A stretch of DNA of 64,000 nt from Kosakonia radicincitans DSM 16656 (lineage in GTDB: Bacteria > Pseudomonadota > Gammaproteobacteria > Enterobacterales > Enterobacteriaceae). Location: NCBI RefSeq assembly GCF_000280495.2, contig NZ_CP018016.1, forward strand, positions 5,208,001 through 5,272,000. Direction: 5' to 3'. Within the stretch, counting starts at the first letter, position 1, and each line of letters opens with the position of its first letter. Both the position numbers and the translations under genes were made by a program. Below, one piece after another: positions 1 through 7,327 of the stretch. The notes beneath the pieces are model-generated. The model searched no databases. It was not told the DNA's origin and saw nothing but the letters and a program-made list of their open reading frames with translations.

Positions 1-336
1 ATGCGCCTCCTTTCATTCACCCAGAGTAGCCCCCAGCGGTCGGGAAGTTCATCAATGGTAATGACATCCTCCAGACACAGAAAATAACAAAAATCGCCCA
101 TCCCCCCACTGCCCTGTGGGGTTTCAGCCGGTCACGCAGAAAATCTGCCCGTGACACTTTCACCTACACCACCACGCTGGCCGCTTTGAATCCCCGCCGG
201 CAGCCCCATGCGTCTGCCTGTTCGTTTTCCCTTAACGCGCCGACTTCGATAAAGGCAACATTGCCCACTGACCGCCCCTGCTTTCGGTGCGCAGCGACCA
301 GCGACGGGCAATGTCTGCCAGTTCCATATGTATCAT
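1..336 (-). pseudogene. decayed MmcB-like (PD-(D/E)XK-type) gene, runs off the left edge
   Basis: Read on the minus strand from an ATG at 336 (or 327) behind a GGAGG sequence, the peptide begins MIHMELADIARRWSL, then continues after a frame change near 275 as GNVAFIEVGALRENEQADAW. It then reads VVV-stop-VKVSRADFLRDRLK, and after another frame change at a run of six G near 100 it reads ELPDRWGLLWVNE and leaves the window. The block E-x-K-x-S-R-A-D-F followed by a Leu-Pro-x-x-x-G-L-L segment is what I know from MmcB-like nuclease-fold proteins; here the expected Glu codon is a TAG stop (164-166). At least two frameshifts and one stop make it a pseudogene. Family assignment is moderate, decay is directly visible. 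Confidence 0.45.
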
Positions 337-402
337 ATGCCCTCCAAGCTGGTTCAGCTTGGAGGGCACGCGCCAGCGGTCAGCCGCACGCGGGCCGTCA
401 GG

Positions 403-780
403 CTACTCCTCCACCGTGTCCCGGGGGCGGAGAACACACCCAAAGTGGATCACCGCGTCCTGGTGCCACCTGAGTTCCGCCAGCGAGGGAAAGCGCCTGC
501 GCCACTGCCAGAACATCGATGCCAGTTCGTCCGACCAGCGCGAATACTATGCTCCCACCGTTTCCGGCGACTGAACACTCAGATCAGCCCGCGCGACCAG
601 GCTCTGATGCAGCATGGCCTCATGGCACCAGCGTTTATCTTCCTTCCGCTGTACCTTGTGCCAGCGCAGATTCACGCGTTTTTCCACACGGGGCTGGTTA
701 CGCCAGACCACATCCGGGAACAGACACTGCTGCACCACCTCCGACAGGGGCGAAAGGTGAATGATGATTTTCGTCCGCGA
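403..780 (-). pseudogene. unrecognised minus-strand coding remnant with an in-frame stop
   Basis: A single reading frame on the minus strand runs from about 780 to a TAG at 403-405, interrupted by one TAG at 547-549. The upstream part contains LSPLSEVVQQCLFPDVVWRN and ends SVQSPETVGA; after the stop it resumes YSRWSDELASMFWQWRRR and ends LRPRDTVEE. The composition (Trp, Arg rich) and unbroken frame on both sides of the stop suggest a formerly real gene, just upstream of the decayed MmcB-like gene in the same orientation. Its 5' end is lost where it meets the CoA-disulfide reductase fragment near 780. I do not recognise the family. Confidence 0.35.
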
Positions 781-782
781 AT

Positions 783-885
783 GGATAACTCATCAGGATA
801 TTCACCAATTTTTTTTCGTTCTGCGGGAGAGCGAATATCAAGTTAACAATACCTGCCTGTTTCCCGTTGTAACACATCGCTGATA
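783..885 (-). pseudogene. C-terminal fragment of a second CoA-disulfide reductase/rhodanese gene
   Basis: About 100 bases here match, with scattered substitutions and small indels, the part of the CoA-disulfide reductase gene at 14350-14455 that encodes the start of its rhodanese domain and the linker before it. Both contain the block tcaggatattcaccaa and the block cccgttgtaacacatcgctga in the same order and spacing. Nothing of the remaining gene is present. It is a leftover of a duplicated or recombined copy, and marks one edge of the decayed second module at the left of the window. Confidence 0.8.
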
Positions 886-941
886 TGGCATGCCGTAATA
901 AATATTGATTTCAGAGAAAGTCTCATTTAAGCTCAATCCAT

Positions 942-1004
942 AAGGTGATGGTGCTCCACCTTTCCCAACCGCCAGTACTTTCAAACTGGATGATGACGCC
1001 TGAT
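942..1004 (+). promoter_or_regulatory. fluoride riboswitch (crcB motif), copy 1
   Basis: The sequence reads GGTGATGGTGCTCCACC, then CCCAACCGCC, a hairpin CCAGT-ACTTTCAA-ACTGG, and GATGATGACGCCTGATAT. This is the layout of the crcB-motif fluoride aptamer: P1 (GGTG/CACC), a conserved AACCGCC joint, a variable P2, and a 3' GATGACGCC tail that can pseudoknot with the P1 loop. The ppaC copy at 12508-12566 has the same conserved blocks but a different P2 (CCCC/GGGG), so the stem covaries between copies. Downstream the sequence ATGTCAGG follows in both copies. Here no good ribosome site follows and the next coding sequence is decayed, so what it still controls (perhaps the small membrane protein and gpmA) is uncertain. 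Confidence 0.85.
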
Positions 1005-1277
1005 ATACAATATCGCTGTTTCCTTTTAAGCATGTATGTCAGGTGTTTCTATGCGAAATTCAGACAATTTCTTCTCATTCCACAAAACGCCCTTGTCAAA
1101 ATGTTCTCTTTTCATTCATGTTATTGGGCTGCGCTACACTGTCTGTAGTGTTCCAGCTTCGGCCGACCCGCTTAACCACATCGGCGGACCAGCCCCCCAT
1201 TATCGTCCAGGAAAATTCACCTGCTCGACAACGAAGAATCAAGAAACCATCACCACATTACGTGAAATTTCGGACCT

Positions 1278-1440
1278 GAATAATGACGCATTCGTTTGCG
1301 GACTTCGTTACAGTCGTCTAAAAACTGGTGCCCCCTGCGGCAGAGAGCGCATTGAAAAATACAATCAGTTGAGCGTATTGAAAACGCTATGGGTGAGGCG
1401 GCAGTCTTTATCGGTAAGCCAGCCTTTAAAAAAGCCAGTC
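1278..1440 (+). pseudogene. C-terminal enolase fragment
   Basis: The frame at 1318-1371 gives LKTGAPCGRERIEKYNQL, nearly identical to the C-terminal segment LKTGAPCRGERIEKYNQL of the intact enolase at 7328-8617. Just after this a one-base change shifts the frame; read in the next frame it continues RIENAMGEAAVFIGKP, a plausible enolase tail that differs from the intact gene. The upstream part (DAFVCGL) may correspond to the DTFIADM segment with a deletion. The rest of the gene is missing. It lies on the plus strand, so it is a separate decayed eno copy, following the first fluoride riboswitch. Confidence 0.75.
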
Positions 1441-1488
1441 CTGTACCTACCCCATACCTTCGATCTGGGGGCTATAAGGAGGTCCTCT

Positions 1489-1686
1489 GTGAATCCTAAA
1501 ATACTCTTACTATCAACGGTCATCGGAATACTGACAACTTGTCTGGTTTTCCTAATCTCAGATGTATTTTTTTCCGCACTTCCTGATGATTACGTGGCAA
1601 TCGCTATTGCCCTTTTCATCGGGAGTAGCAGCCATTTGCTGGTCCGCCATTTTCTCAGCAGAACATCGAAAAAAAAAGGTTATTAA
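1489..1686 (+). CDS. small two-helix membrane protein
   Basis: A 65-residue protein starting at GTG 1489, five bases after a strong AAGGAGG site. It has a hydrophobic segment at residues 4-24 (ILLLSTVIGILTTCLVFLIS) and a second around 31-49, ending in a basic tail SRTSKKKGY. No family is recognised. It lies between the enolase remnant and the phosphoglycerate mutase gene, 67 bases before the latter, and could be co-transcribed with it from the first fluoride riboswitch. The longer open frame extending upstream to 1036 runs through the enolase remnant, so I take the GTG with the good ribosome site as the start. Confidence 0.5.
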   Translation: MNPKILLLSTVIGILTTCLVFLISDVFFSALPDDYVAIAIALFIGSSSHLLVRHFLSRTSKKKGY

Positions 1687-1753
1687 ACGTGAATGCCAGG
1701 AAAACCCTGGCAATTTATTGATACGTACTATTAACAACAACGGGTTCTGGGTC

Positions 1754-2440
1754 ATGGGAAAAATAATTTTGCTCCGACATGGCGAAAGTGAATGGAATCA
1801 GCAAAATCGTTTTACAGGATGGACAGACGTTACGCTGACCAGGAGAGGAGAAGAAGAAGCCCGACATGCAGCCAGGCTCATAAAACAGGCTGGTATACAG
1901 ATAGATTCAGCCTGTACATCTGTTCTCAACCGGGCAATACATTCACTTTGGTTGATAATGGAGACACTGAACCTGTTATGGCTGCCAGTGAGTAAAACCT
2001 GGCGGTTGAATGAACGTCATTATGGCGCCCTGCAAGGGATGAGGAAAGATGAAGCGGCACAACAAATGGGCGAGGAACTGGTGTATCACTGGCGAAAAAG
2101 TTACCGAGGTATTCCGCCTTTGCTTGCGGCAGCCCCACAACTTCTCCATCGCGAAGCCCGCTATCACCATATTGCTCTGTCAGATCTCCCAAAAGGTGAA
2201 AGTCTTGAGATGGCACTACGAAGAGTTATACCTTACTGGCAGCATGTCATCGCTCCCCGCGTCGTCAGCGGAGAAACATTATTACTGATCGGCCATGCCA
2301 ATATGCTTCGGGCTCTGACAATGTACCTTGAGCAGACAGACGAAAATAATGTAATGGATCTGCATATCCCTACGGGTGTCCCAGTCCTTTATGAAATGAG
2401 CGAAGACAAAACCATCAGTGGTCGCTATATACTGGAGTAA
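1754..2440 (+). CDS. gpmA: 2,3-bisphosphoglycerate-dependent phosphoglycerate mutase
   Basis: A 228-residue histidine phosphatase-superfamily enzyme interconverting 3- and 2-phosphoglycerate, the step just before enolase. It begins MGKIILLRHGESEWN with the phospho-accepting His in RHG, followed by NRFTGWTDVTLTRRG, the RLNERHYGALQG motif, and a C-terminal LLIGHANMLRAL where housekeeping GpmA normally has AHGNSLRAL, so it is a diverged paralogue. Length is close to the family norm of about 250. The ribosome site is weak. It is likely cargo of the fluoride module: enolase inhibition by fluoride perturbs the phosphoglycerate pool and an extra mutase may help. Whether it is still under fluoride control depends on the decayed leader upstream. 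Confidence 0.85.
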   Translation: MGKIILLRHGESEWNQQNRFTGWTDVTLTRRGEEEARHAARLIKQAGIQIDSACTSVLNRAIHSLWLIMETLNLLWLPVSKTWRLNERHYGALQGMRKDEAAQQMGEELVYHWRKSYRGIPPLLAAAPQLLHREARYHHIALSDLPKGESLEMALRRVIPYWQHVIAPRVVSGETLLLIGHANMLRALTMYLEQTDENNVMDLHIPTGVPVLYEMSEDKTISGRYILE

Positions 2441-2764
2441 GTTACGATATTCTGTGGGTTTAAGTGTTTTATTTATAATTCATTATTAGCAATGATTATC
2501 TGCGTATCACTAGTATGTGTCCATATGTTGCCGGACCGTTCCACCGTGCCCCAGCGTGGAGTTTTTATGTTACCACTGGATTGTATGGTGGTATGACAAT
2601 GCTCTCCACTTTTCCTTCTGAAGACGAGGCATTTAGTCAGAACAGCAATTCTTTTATTAATAACACCATTCTATCGATTCACTACTGATGAAAGCGGCTG
2701 GCCATTTAATGATGGCAATGCTTTAAAAACACATCCCTGTTCTGTTTTTATCAGGAACAGAGGA
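2441..2764. other. intergenic, no gene seen
   Basis: This stretch separates the convergent ends of gpmA (plus) and the second MutS-like gene (minus). I see no convincing coding frame, no strong terminator hairpin followed by a T-run, and no match to the riboswitch pattern. Confidence 0.5.
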
Positions 2765-4273
2765 TCATGCAAGCTCATCAGATGTAAAAACCGCCTGATA
2801 TAAGTCTTCACCAAAGCTAGTATCCATCGGTGCTCCCTCCTCGATCCTGAACGTCCTTTCACCATCGTCTCGTCTTTCAGCACACAGATATTCGGTATCT
2901 GGATGGAATTCCTGATAAAACGCGCAGGCAAACTCTGAACAATGGGTAACAAAAAAAATTTTTACCCTGCTCTCTGCAAGCGCCATCACAATCCCCCTGA
3001 TAATATCAGCCCCTTCCCGGCTGTTGGTCGCTGAAAACGACTCATTGAACAGGACAAGATCGTCTTGTTCCAGAAGATCAACGATATCGCGCATACGCAG
3101 GAGCTCTTCATCCAGTTTTCCACTAACCATAGAGCTATCCTCTTCACACTTATAGTGAGTAAAGATTTGACCGCAAATATTGGTACAGAAATACTCAGCC
3201 ACGACAAACATTCCGCTTTGCATCATTATCTGTGCCAGTCCAATACTACGTAAAAAGGTAGACTTCCCGCCCTGATTTGCACCGGTAATAATGAATGTGT
3301 TTTTATTATCAGTCTTTAATGTATTGCCGACGATATTCTTGTCTGATGTAAGCCCCAGACAAACATCATACAACGATTCAAAAACCAGACGACGCTCTCG
3401 TTTATATACAGGAACAGGGAAACACTGGGGTAAATTGCGTTTATTTAATTCTTCAGCAAGGTTAATGCAGCACACATAAAATCCTAGCTCTGCACGCAGT
3501 GATTTGAAAAAATTCCGTAAATGCTCTGTAGACTGCGCCATTGCACTAGCAACCAGTACCAGTCCCTCATCCCGTAAATCGCTAAGTGCTCTGAAGCCAT
3601 TTTCATCACGAGGGGCTATTTGAACCGAGTAATGTTCAGGTCTCCTTGAGAAAATGCGCCTGAACCAGCACTTATCCGGCGAGTTGGGTTCTCTGAGAAT
3701 ATACTCGTCTCCACGACTTCCCGGACCAAGCTTGGCACTCATTAATACGCCTCTTTTGAAGTCCATCTGTTTAAGATGTTCTTCTATACCCCTCAGATAA
3801 TCCTCATTCAGTTCCTGGATAATCATCTTCAGGAGGCGTGTCATTCCGGATGAATCAAAAAAATAAATATTTTTTTCAGCAATAGCTCTGACTTTCTTTA
3901 AATTTTCAAGAAAAAAACGAGTGAAGGAAATTGACTGATGAAGCATTGCTGAGGGGGAATGACCAAATACAATGTAGTGAAGTTTTTCTTTCTCCATCGC
4001 CAGGCACTCAACAACCGCCTGATAAAATTCACTGATAATATTTGAGTTATAAAGACAGTCACGCAAAATAGCCTGTCTGTACTCAATACACGGAACGTCA
4101 GCAAGCGACTGAGAACAGGCTTTTTCGACCACTGAATATAAAAACTCATCCCCAGCAGAAAGACTCTGGAATAATACATCCAACCCCAGATCTCTCACCT
4201 GGATATTGAAATTATCCGGGAAGATATCATCCAAAACAAAATCAGCATCTTTATACATCAGATATACGTTCAT
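2765..4273 (-). CDS. stand-alone MutS-like ATPase (second of a pair)
   Basis: A 502-residue protein with a C-terminal MutS domain V-type ATPase. Walker A is FIITGANQGGKSTFLRSIGL (around residues 330-349); the region LVLFNESFSATNSREGAD corresponds to Walker B and the following motif of MutS, with Asn where MutS has the catalytic-site Asp; a switch-like FFVTHCSEF follows. The mismatch-recognition domain I of true MutS is absent. The start ATG overlaps the stop of the upstream MutS-like gene by four bases, so the two are translationally coupled and probably form a heterodimer. Placement downstream of crcB and usp suggests co-inheritance with fluoride tolerance; its function is unknown to me. Base composition is lower in GC than the conjugation genes. 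Confidence 0.75.
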   Translation of the reverse strand: MNVYLMYKDADFVLDDIFPDNFNIQVRDLGLDVLFQSLSAGDEFLYSVVEKACSQSLADVPCIEYRQAILRDCLYNSNIISEFYQAVVECLAMEKEKLHYIVFGHSPSAMLHQSISFTRFFLENLKKVRAIAEKNIYFFDSSGMTRLLKMIIQELNEDYLRGIEEHLKQMDFKRGVLMSAKLGPGSRGDEYILREPNSPDKCWFRRIFSRRPEHYSVQIAPRDENGFRALSDLRDEGLVLVASAMAQSTEHLRNFFKSLRAELGFYVCCINLAEELNKRNLPQCFPVPVYKRERRLVFESLYDVCLGLTSDKNIVGNTLKTDNKNTFIITGANQGGKSTFLRSIGLAQIMMQSGMFVVAEYFCTNICGQIFTHYKCEEDSSMVSGKLDEELLRMRDIVDLLEQDDLVLFNESFSATNSREGADIIRGIVMALAESRVKIFFVTHCSEFACAFYQEFHPDTEYLCAERRDDGERTFRIEEGAPMDTSFGEDLYQAVFTSDELA

Positions 4274-5808
4274 CCATTCAACTCCCCTTTTATTTTTTCA
4301 TATGTCAGACCATACTTCTGAACCAATGTCGCTGACCACGCCACGCCATCCGAAGGTTTTCTGGCAATCCTGTAGGTTCGTGAAGCCCTTTCATCATTTT
4401 CCACCGTACTCATCATACTGACGATAGCCCGATCCAGTCTGGTGAGTTCATCGATAAAAGTCACACATACACAAAGTGCATCCAGCATCACTATTTTTTT
4501 AATAATTTGGGTTCCAAGGTATAACGCGTCGTGTGAAGTTGTTGAGGTAAAAATCTCATTCATGATAATAAGGCTTTTTGATGTAGCCACATCAAGTATA
4601 GATTTGATCCGTACAAGGTCGTCATACAATTTACCCCTAAAATCATGAATATTTTCGCTTTTTTCAAAATGAGTAAAAATATTATCGACCAGAAACAAAT
4701 TCGCATCCTCTGCGGGAACGTATAGCCCCAGCAAAGCCAGATAGTGCAACTGTCCGATCATTCTGGCAAATGTGGTTTTCCCTCCCTGATTAGGGCCAGA
4801 AACAACTAAAATGCGTTCACGTTCCCGCAACTGAAAATCATTACATACTACATTCTCTTTTTTCTTCAGAAGTGAATAAGCAAGAGCCAGATCAAATCCG
4901 TTGGTGACTGTTATATTTTTATTATTAACATTTATCTCAGGAATACAAAATGATAATCCAGCGTTCTGAAAGTTGCGGAAATATTCGATGCTGGCAAGAT
5001 AAAACTGGATTTCACGTTCAAAAATGTTCAGTGTATGACTCTGATAATCGCTTCTGGTTTCAATAAACGTATCGAGTTCAGAAAAAACAGACGGAAAAAG
5101 TCTGGCAACGCACTCCAGAATCCTGGCTTCAACATTAGTCATGACAGTGTCATGACTCTTAAAATCAAGTTTAACCGTTACATCACGTTGTTTGAATTTT
5201 GAGAAAACACTAATAATCTTATCGCTATAGTTTATTTCATCTGCATGGTGTTCCACATTGATTGTGTCACCTTTAATTCTGAGATTATAGCGAATTCCCT
5301 CAAGATTATCTTTTATCCGGCTTGCCATTGCGGATAAACTTTTGAAATTCTCACTATCAATGTATCCGGAAAGATAATTTCTAAAATTTGTCATACCGGA
5401 CGACCGAAGTAACAACGAGCTTAAATGCTCCCGGAATTTTGTAACCGACTGACAATAAAGTAGTATACACTCAAGTTCCCAACGTTTTTGCTGATAATGA
5501 TAGTACCGGCACTCCTTTTTCCCAGAAATCTCTCTAATTTTCTGCATGTCAGATGAGAATTCCTTTATAGCACTATAGAGATTTTCATTTCCAACATCCT
5601 GAATTATGCCCTGCCGATAGTAGATATCGTCAAGATATTCTAATGGTGAATAAAAAAATGGTTTAATATTATACACTTCCCGATCATGAGTTATCGAAGT
5701 GATAACTTTATCAAGGTTCAAATCAGCAAAACATGCAGGTTCATTTTTTCTGAGTGTATGCTGACGGTTTCCGTCGAGTGTGGCATACAATATGCTTATA
5801 AATTCCAT
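4270..5808 (-). CDS. stand-alone MutS-like ATPase (first of a pair)
   Basis: A 512-residue protein from an ATG at 5808 preceded by GGAG at six bases; an upstream in-frame ATG at 5871 lacks such a site. Like its partner it has MutS domain V features: Walker A VVSGPNQGGKTTFARMIGQL, then SLIIMNEIFTSTTSHDALYL for the Walker B/signature region, again Asn instead of the expected Asp, and a long helical N-terminal half (lever/clamp-like) without a mismatch-binding domain. The gene is AT-rich relative to most of the window, suggesting a separate origin. It overlaps the next MutS-like gene by four bases. MutS-related families that carry N-E at Walker B exist in other bacteria, but a biochemical role is not established here. 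Confidence 0.75.
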   Translation of the reverse strand: MEFISILYATLDGNRQHTLRKNEPACFADLNLDKVITSITHDREVYNIKPFFYSPLEYLDDIYYRQGIIQDVGNENLYSAIKEFSSDMQKIREISGKKECRYYHYQQKRWELECILLYCQSVTKFREHLSSLLLRSSGMTNFRNYLSGYIDSENFKSLSAMASRIKDNLEGIRYNLRIKGDTINVEHHADEINYSDKIISVFSKFKQRDVTVKLDFKSHDTVMTNVEARILECVARLFPSVFSELDTFIETRSDYQSHTLNIFEREIQFYLASIEYFRNFQNAGLSFCIPEINVNNKNITVTNGFDLALAYSLLKKKENVVCNDFQLRERERILVVSGPNQGGKTTFARMIGQLHYLALLGLYVPAEDANLFLVDNIFTHFEKSENIHDFRGKLYDDLVRIKSILDVATSKSLIIMNEIFTSTTSHDALYLGTQIIKKIVMLDALCVCVTFIDELTRLDRAIVSMMSTVENDERASRTYRIARKPSDGVAWSATLVQKYGLTYEKIKGELNG

Positions 5809-5925
5809 CTTTTCTCCAGACTGACTTTGTTGCCATATTATCCATTGAATATAAAAATCATTTACATTCACATATTAAATTGCATGACATGCTAAAATGG
5901 TCACAGTATAAAAATGGAGGCTATC

Positions 5926-6039
5926 ATGGACTATTTAATAATGACGTTAATTCTCCTTTCACTGGGCCTGATTTGTGTTTTTGCTTTCTCGCTATGGTCA
6001 CTGAACCGAACTTCTCGTAAAAAAAACACAAGGAAATAA
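5926..6039 (+). CDS. 37-residue single-span membrane peptide
   Basis: A short frame from ATG 5926 with GGAGG five bases upstream encodes MDYLIMTLILLSLGLICVFA, a serine/tryptophan stretch and a basic tail RTSRKKNTRK. It is one predicted membrane helix with a positively charged C-terminus, similar in architecture to small stress-related or pump-accessory peptides. Its 3' end overlaps the 3' end of the convergent usp gene by about 40 bases. The basic tail resembles that of the 65-residue membrane protein at 1489-1686 (SRTSKKKGY), which may mean a shared family. No function can be assigned. Confidence 0.5.
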   Translation: MDYLIMTLILLSLGLICVFAFSLWSLNRTSRKKNTRK

Positions 6040-6486
6040 ATCTGTTGCGTACCATCCAATGAGAATATTCTCATGGGTAACTGTTACCGGGCAAGGGGCA
6101 TGGTCCACCACCTGTCGAGCAACTGAACCCAACAACCACTGAGAAAACTGTTTTTTTCCTCTGTGCCCGACCACAATATGATCGATACCATGACCATCGG
6201 CATAATGCAGAATCTGTTCTGCCGGATGCCCTGTGGCAATATGTAATCTGGTTTTTTTTTTCATTTCCGGATACTGTTTCCTCAGATTTCTCATCCTCTG
6301 ATAGAAGTAGGATTGTGTCCGACTCACAAAATCCTGCATCTCAACCTCACCGCCAAACTCAGTTAAGTGAAAAACAGCCATAACATACAATTCGCTGTTA
6401 AAATGATGAGCAAGTTCAAAGGCGAAATCCATGGCCTCTTTTGCAGACTCCGAACCATCATAGGCAATCAGAATTTTTGTAATCAC
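5998..6486 (-). CDS. universal stress protein (UspA family)
   Basis: A 162-residue Usp-fold protein starting MITKILIAYDGSESAKEAMD, the usual first strand and Asp-containing ATP-binding loop, and holding the nucleotide motif GHRGKKQFSQWLLGSVARQV followed by CPVTV (G-2x-G-9x-G-S type), so it probably binds ATP. The family forms dimers and is linked to stress survival. The last roughly 18 residues extend past the normal family end, across the opposite-strand small membrane gene. It is downstream of crcB in the same orientation with a 370-base gap, and upstream of the MutS-like pair. Confidence 0.85.
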   Translation of the reverse strand: MITKILIAYDGSESAKEAMDFAFELAHHFNSELYVMAVFHLTEFGGEVEMQDFVSRTQSYFYQRMRNLRKQYPEMKKKTRLHIATGHPAEQILHYADGHGIDHIVVGHRGKKQFSQWLLGSVARQVVDHAPCPVTVTHENILIGWYATDLFPCVFFTRSSVQ

Positions 6487-6614
6487 GATATTACCCTCTT
6501 CGGTTTCATCTCTGTTTACGGCGCCTACTGGAAAGCTTTTTCTTTCTTAGGCTTCATCATTTTTTCCAACTGACATGGTACAGAGCTAACTTTCCCGACA
6601 GGCTGAAGGAGGCC

Positions 6615-6836
6615 ATGAAAACATTTGAATCCTTTGCGAGGCGCTAAACATTTAACCCATTATCGTTTCTTGTTTCAGCGTTACTGGCGTCTGCCTTTCG
6701 CTCTAAAGGGGCATATTTTTATGTTCTGCCTGAACGGGTAATCATCGGTAAAGCCGACAGGAAGCTATTCTCCCTCAGCCCTGCCCGGCAGACCTGGTAT
6801 TCAGTGCAGAGCAAGCAGGTCAGATCTGTAACTTGA
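6615..6836 (+). pseudogene. short unrecognised plus-strand remnant with an in-frame stop
   Basis: An ATG at 6615 with AAGGAGG just upstream gives MKTFESFARR, then a TAA at 6645, after which the same frame stays open to a TGA at 6834 with text such as YFYVLPERVIIGKADRKLFS. The strong ribosome site and continuous frame suggest a small gene broken by one stop codon. It sits between the convergent-to-it crcB and usp genes, on the opposite strand. No family recognised. Otherwise the 6487-6856 gap shows nothing I can support. Confidence 0.3.
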
Positions 6837-6856
6837 CCAGAGCTGCATTGTAAGTT

Positions 6857-7246
6857 TTATGCAAGTAATGTTATCAGATAAAAACCCGCCGCGGTCATGA
6901 GCAGCGACCCTACCACATGCACCAGTACGGAAGTGAAGGCCCACAAGTAATTCCCCACCTGCAATAATGTGAAGACCTCTACAGAGAATGTAGAAAAGGT
7001 TGTCAGCCCGCCACACAGACCGGTAACAATCAGCAGTTTCCAGGCTGGATCCAACTGAGGGTGGCGCATAAAATAGGCCATTGCGGCACCGATGATAAAA
7101 GCCCCCAGCAGGTTAACCACCAGAGTTCCGGGCGGAAGCGATGGAAAGAAACTGTTGAGCTTAACTCCAAAAAACCAGCGGATGACACAACCCACAGCCC
7201 CGCCAATCATAATTGCTGACAACTGACCCAATGCCGCATTCCTCAT
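6857..7246 (-). CDS. crcB: fluoride ion channel/exporter CrcB (Fluc)
   Basis: A 129-residue four-helix membrane protein that lets fluoride leave the cell as a dual-topology homodimer. The Fluc signatures are all present: GGAVGCVIRWFFG near the N-terminus, GTLVVNLLGAFIIGA with the conserved Asn in helix 2, and TGLCGGLTTFSTFSVE in helix 3 carrying the TTFST phenylalanine-box sequence. Length matches the family. It lies 81 bases downstream of eno in the same direction and was the last clear member of the riboswitch-ppaC-usp-eno-crcB operon before the IS66 insertion. Export of fluoride is the direct resistance function; the neighbouring enzymes would bypass targets. Confidence 0.95.
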   Translation of the reverse strand: MRNAALGQLSAIMIGGAVGCVIRWFFGVKLNSFFPSLPPGTLVVNLLGAFIIGAAMAYFMRHPQLDPAWKLLIVTGLCGGLTTFSTFSVEVFTLLQVGNYLWAFTSVLVHVVGSLLMTAAGFYLITLLA

Positions 7247-7327
7247 CTAAGGTGAATATAAATTCTGAACCAGGATGTATGCCGGATTCAGCCGACATAC
7301 ATCCTTCAAATACCGTTATGATTTCAG

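Noticed and set aside
1036..1686. A 216-codon open frame from ATG 1036
   Set aside because: It runs through the enolase remnant and joins unrelated segments; only the 3' part from GTG 1489 has its own ribosome site, so it is not one protein.
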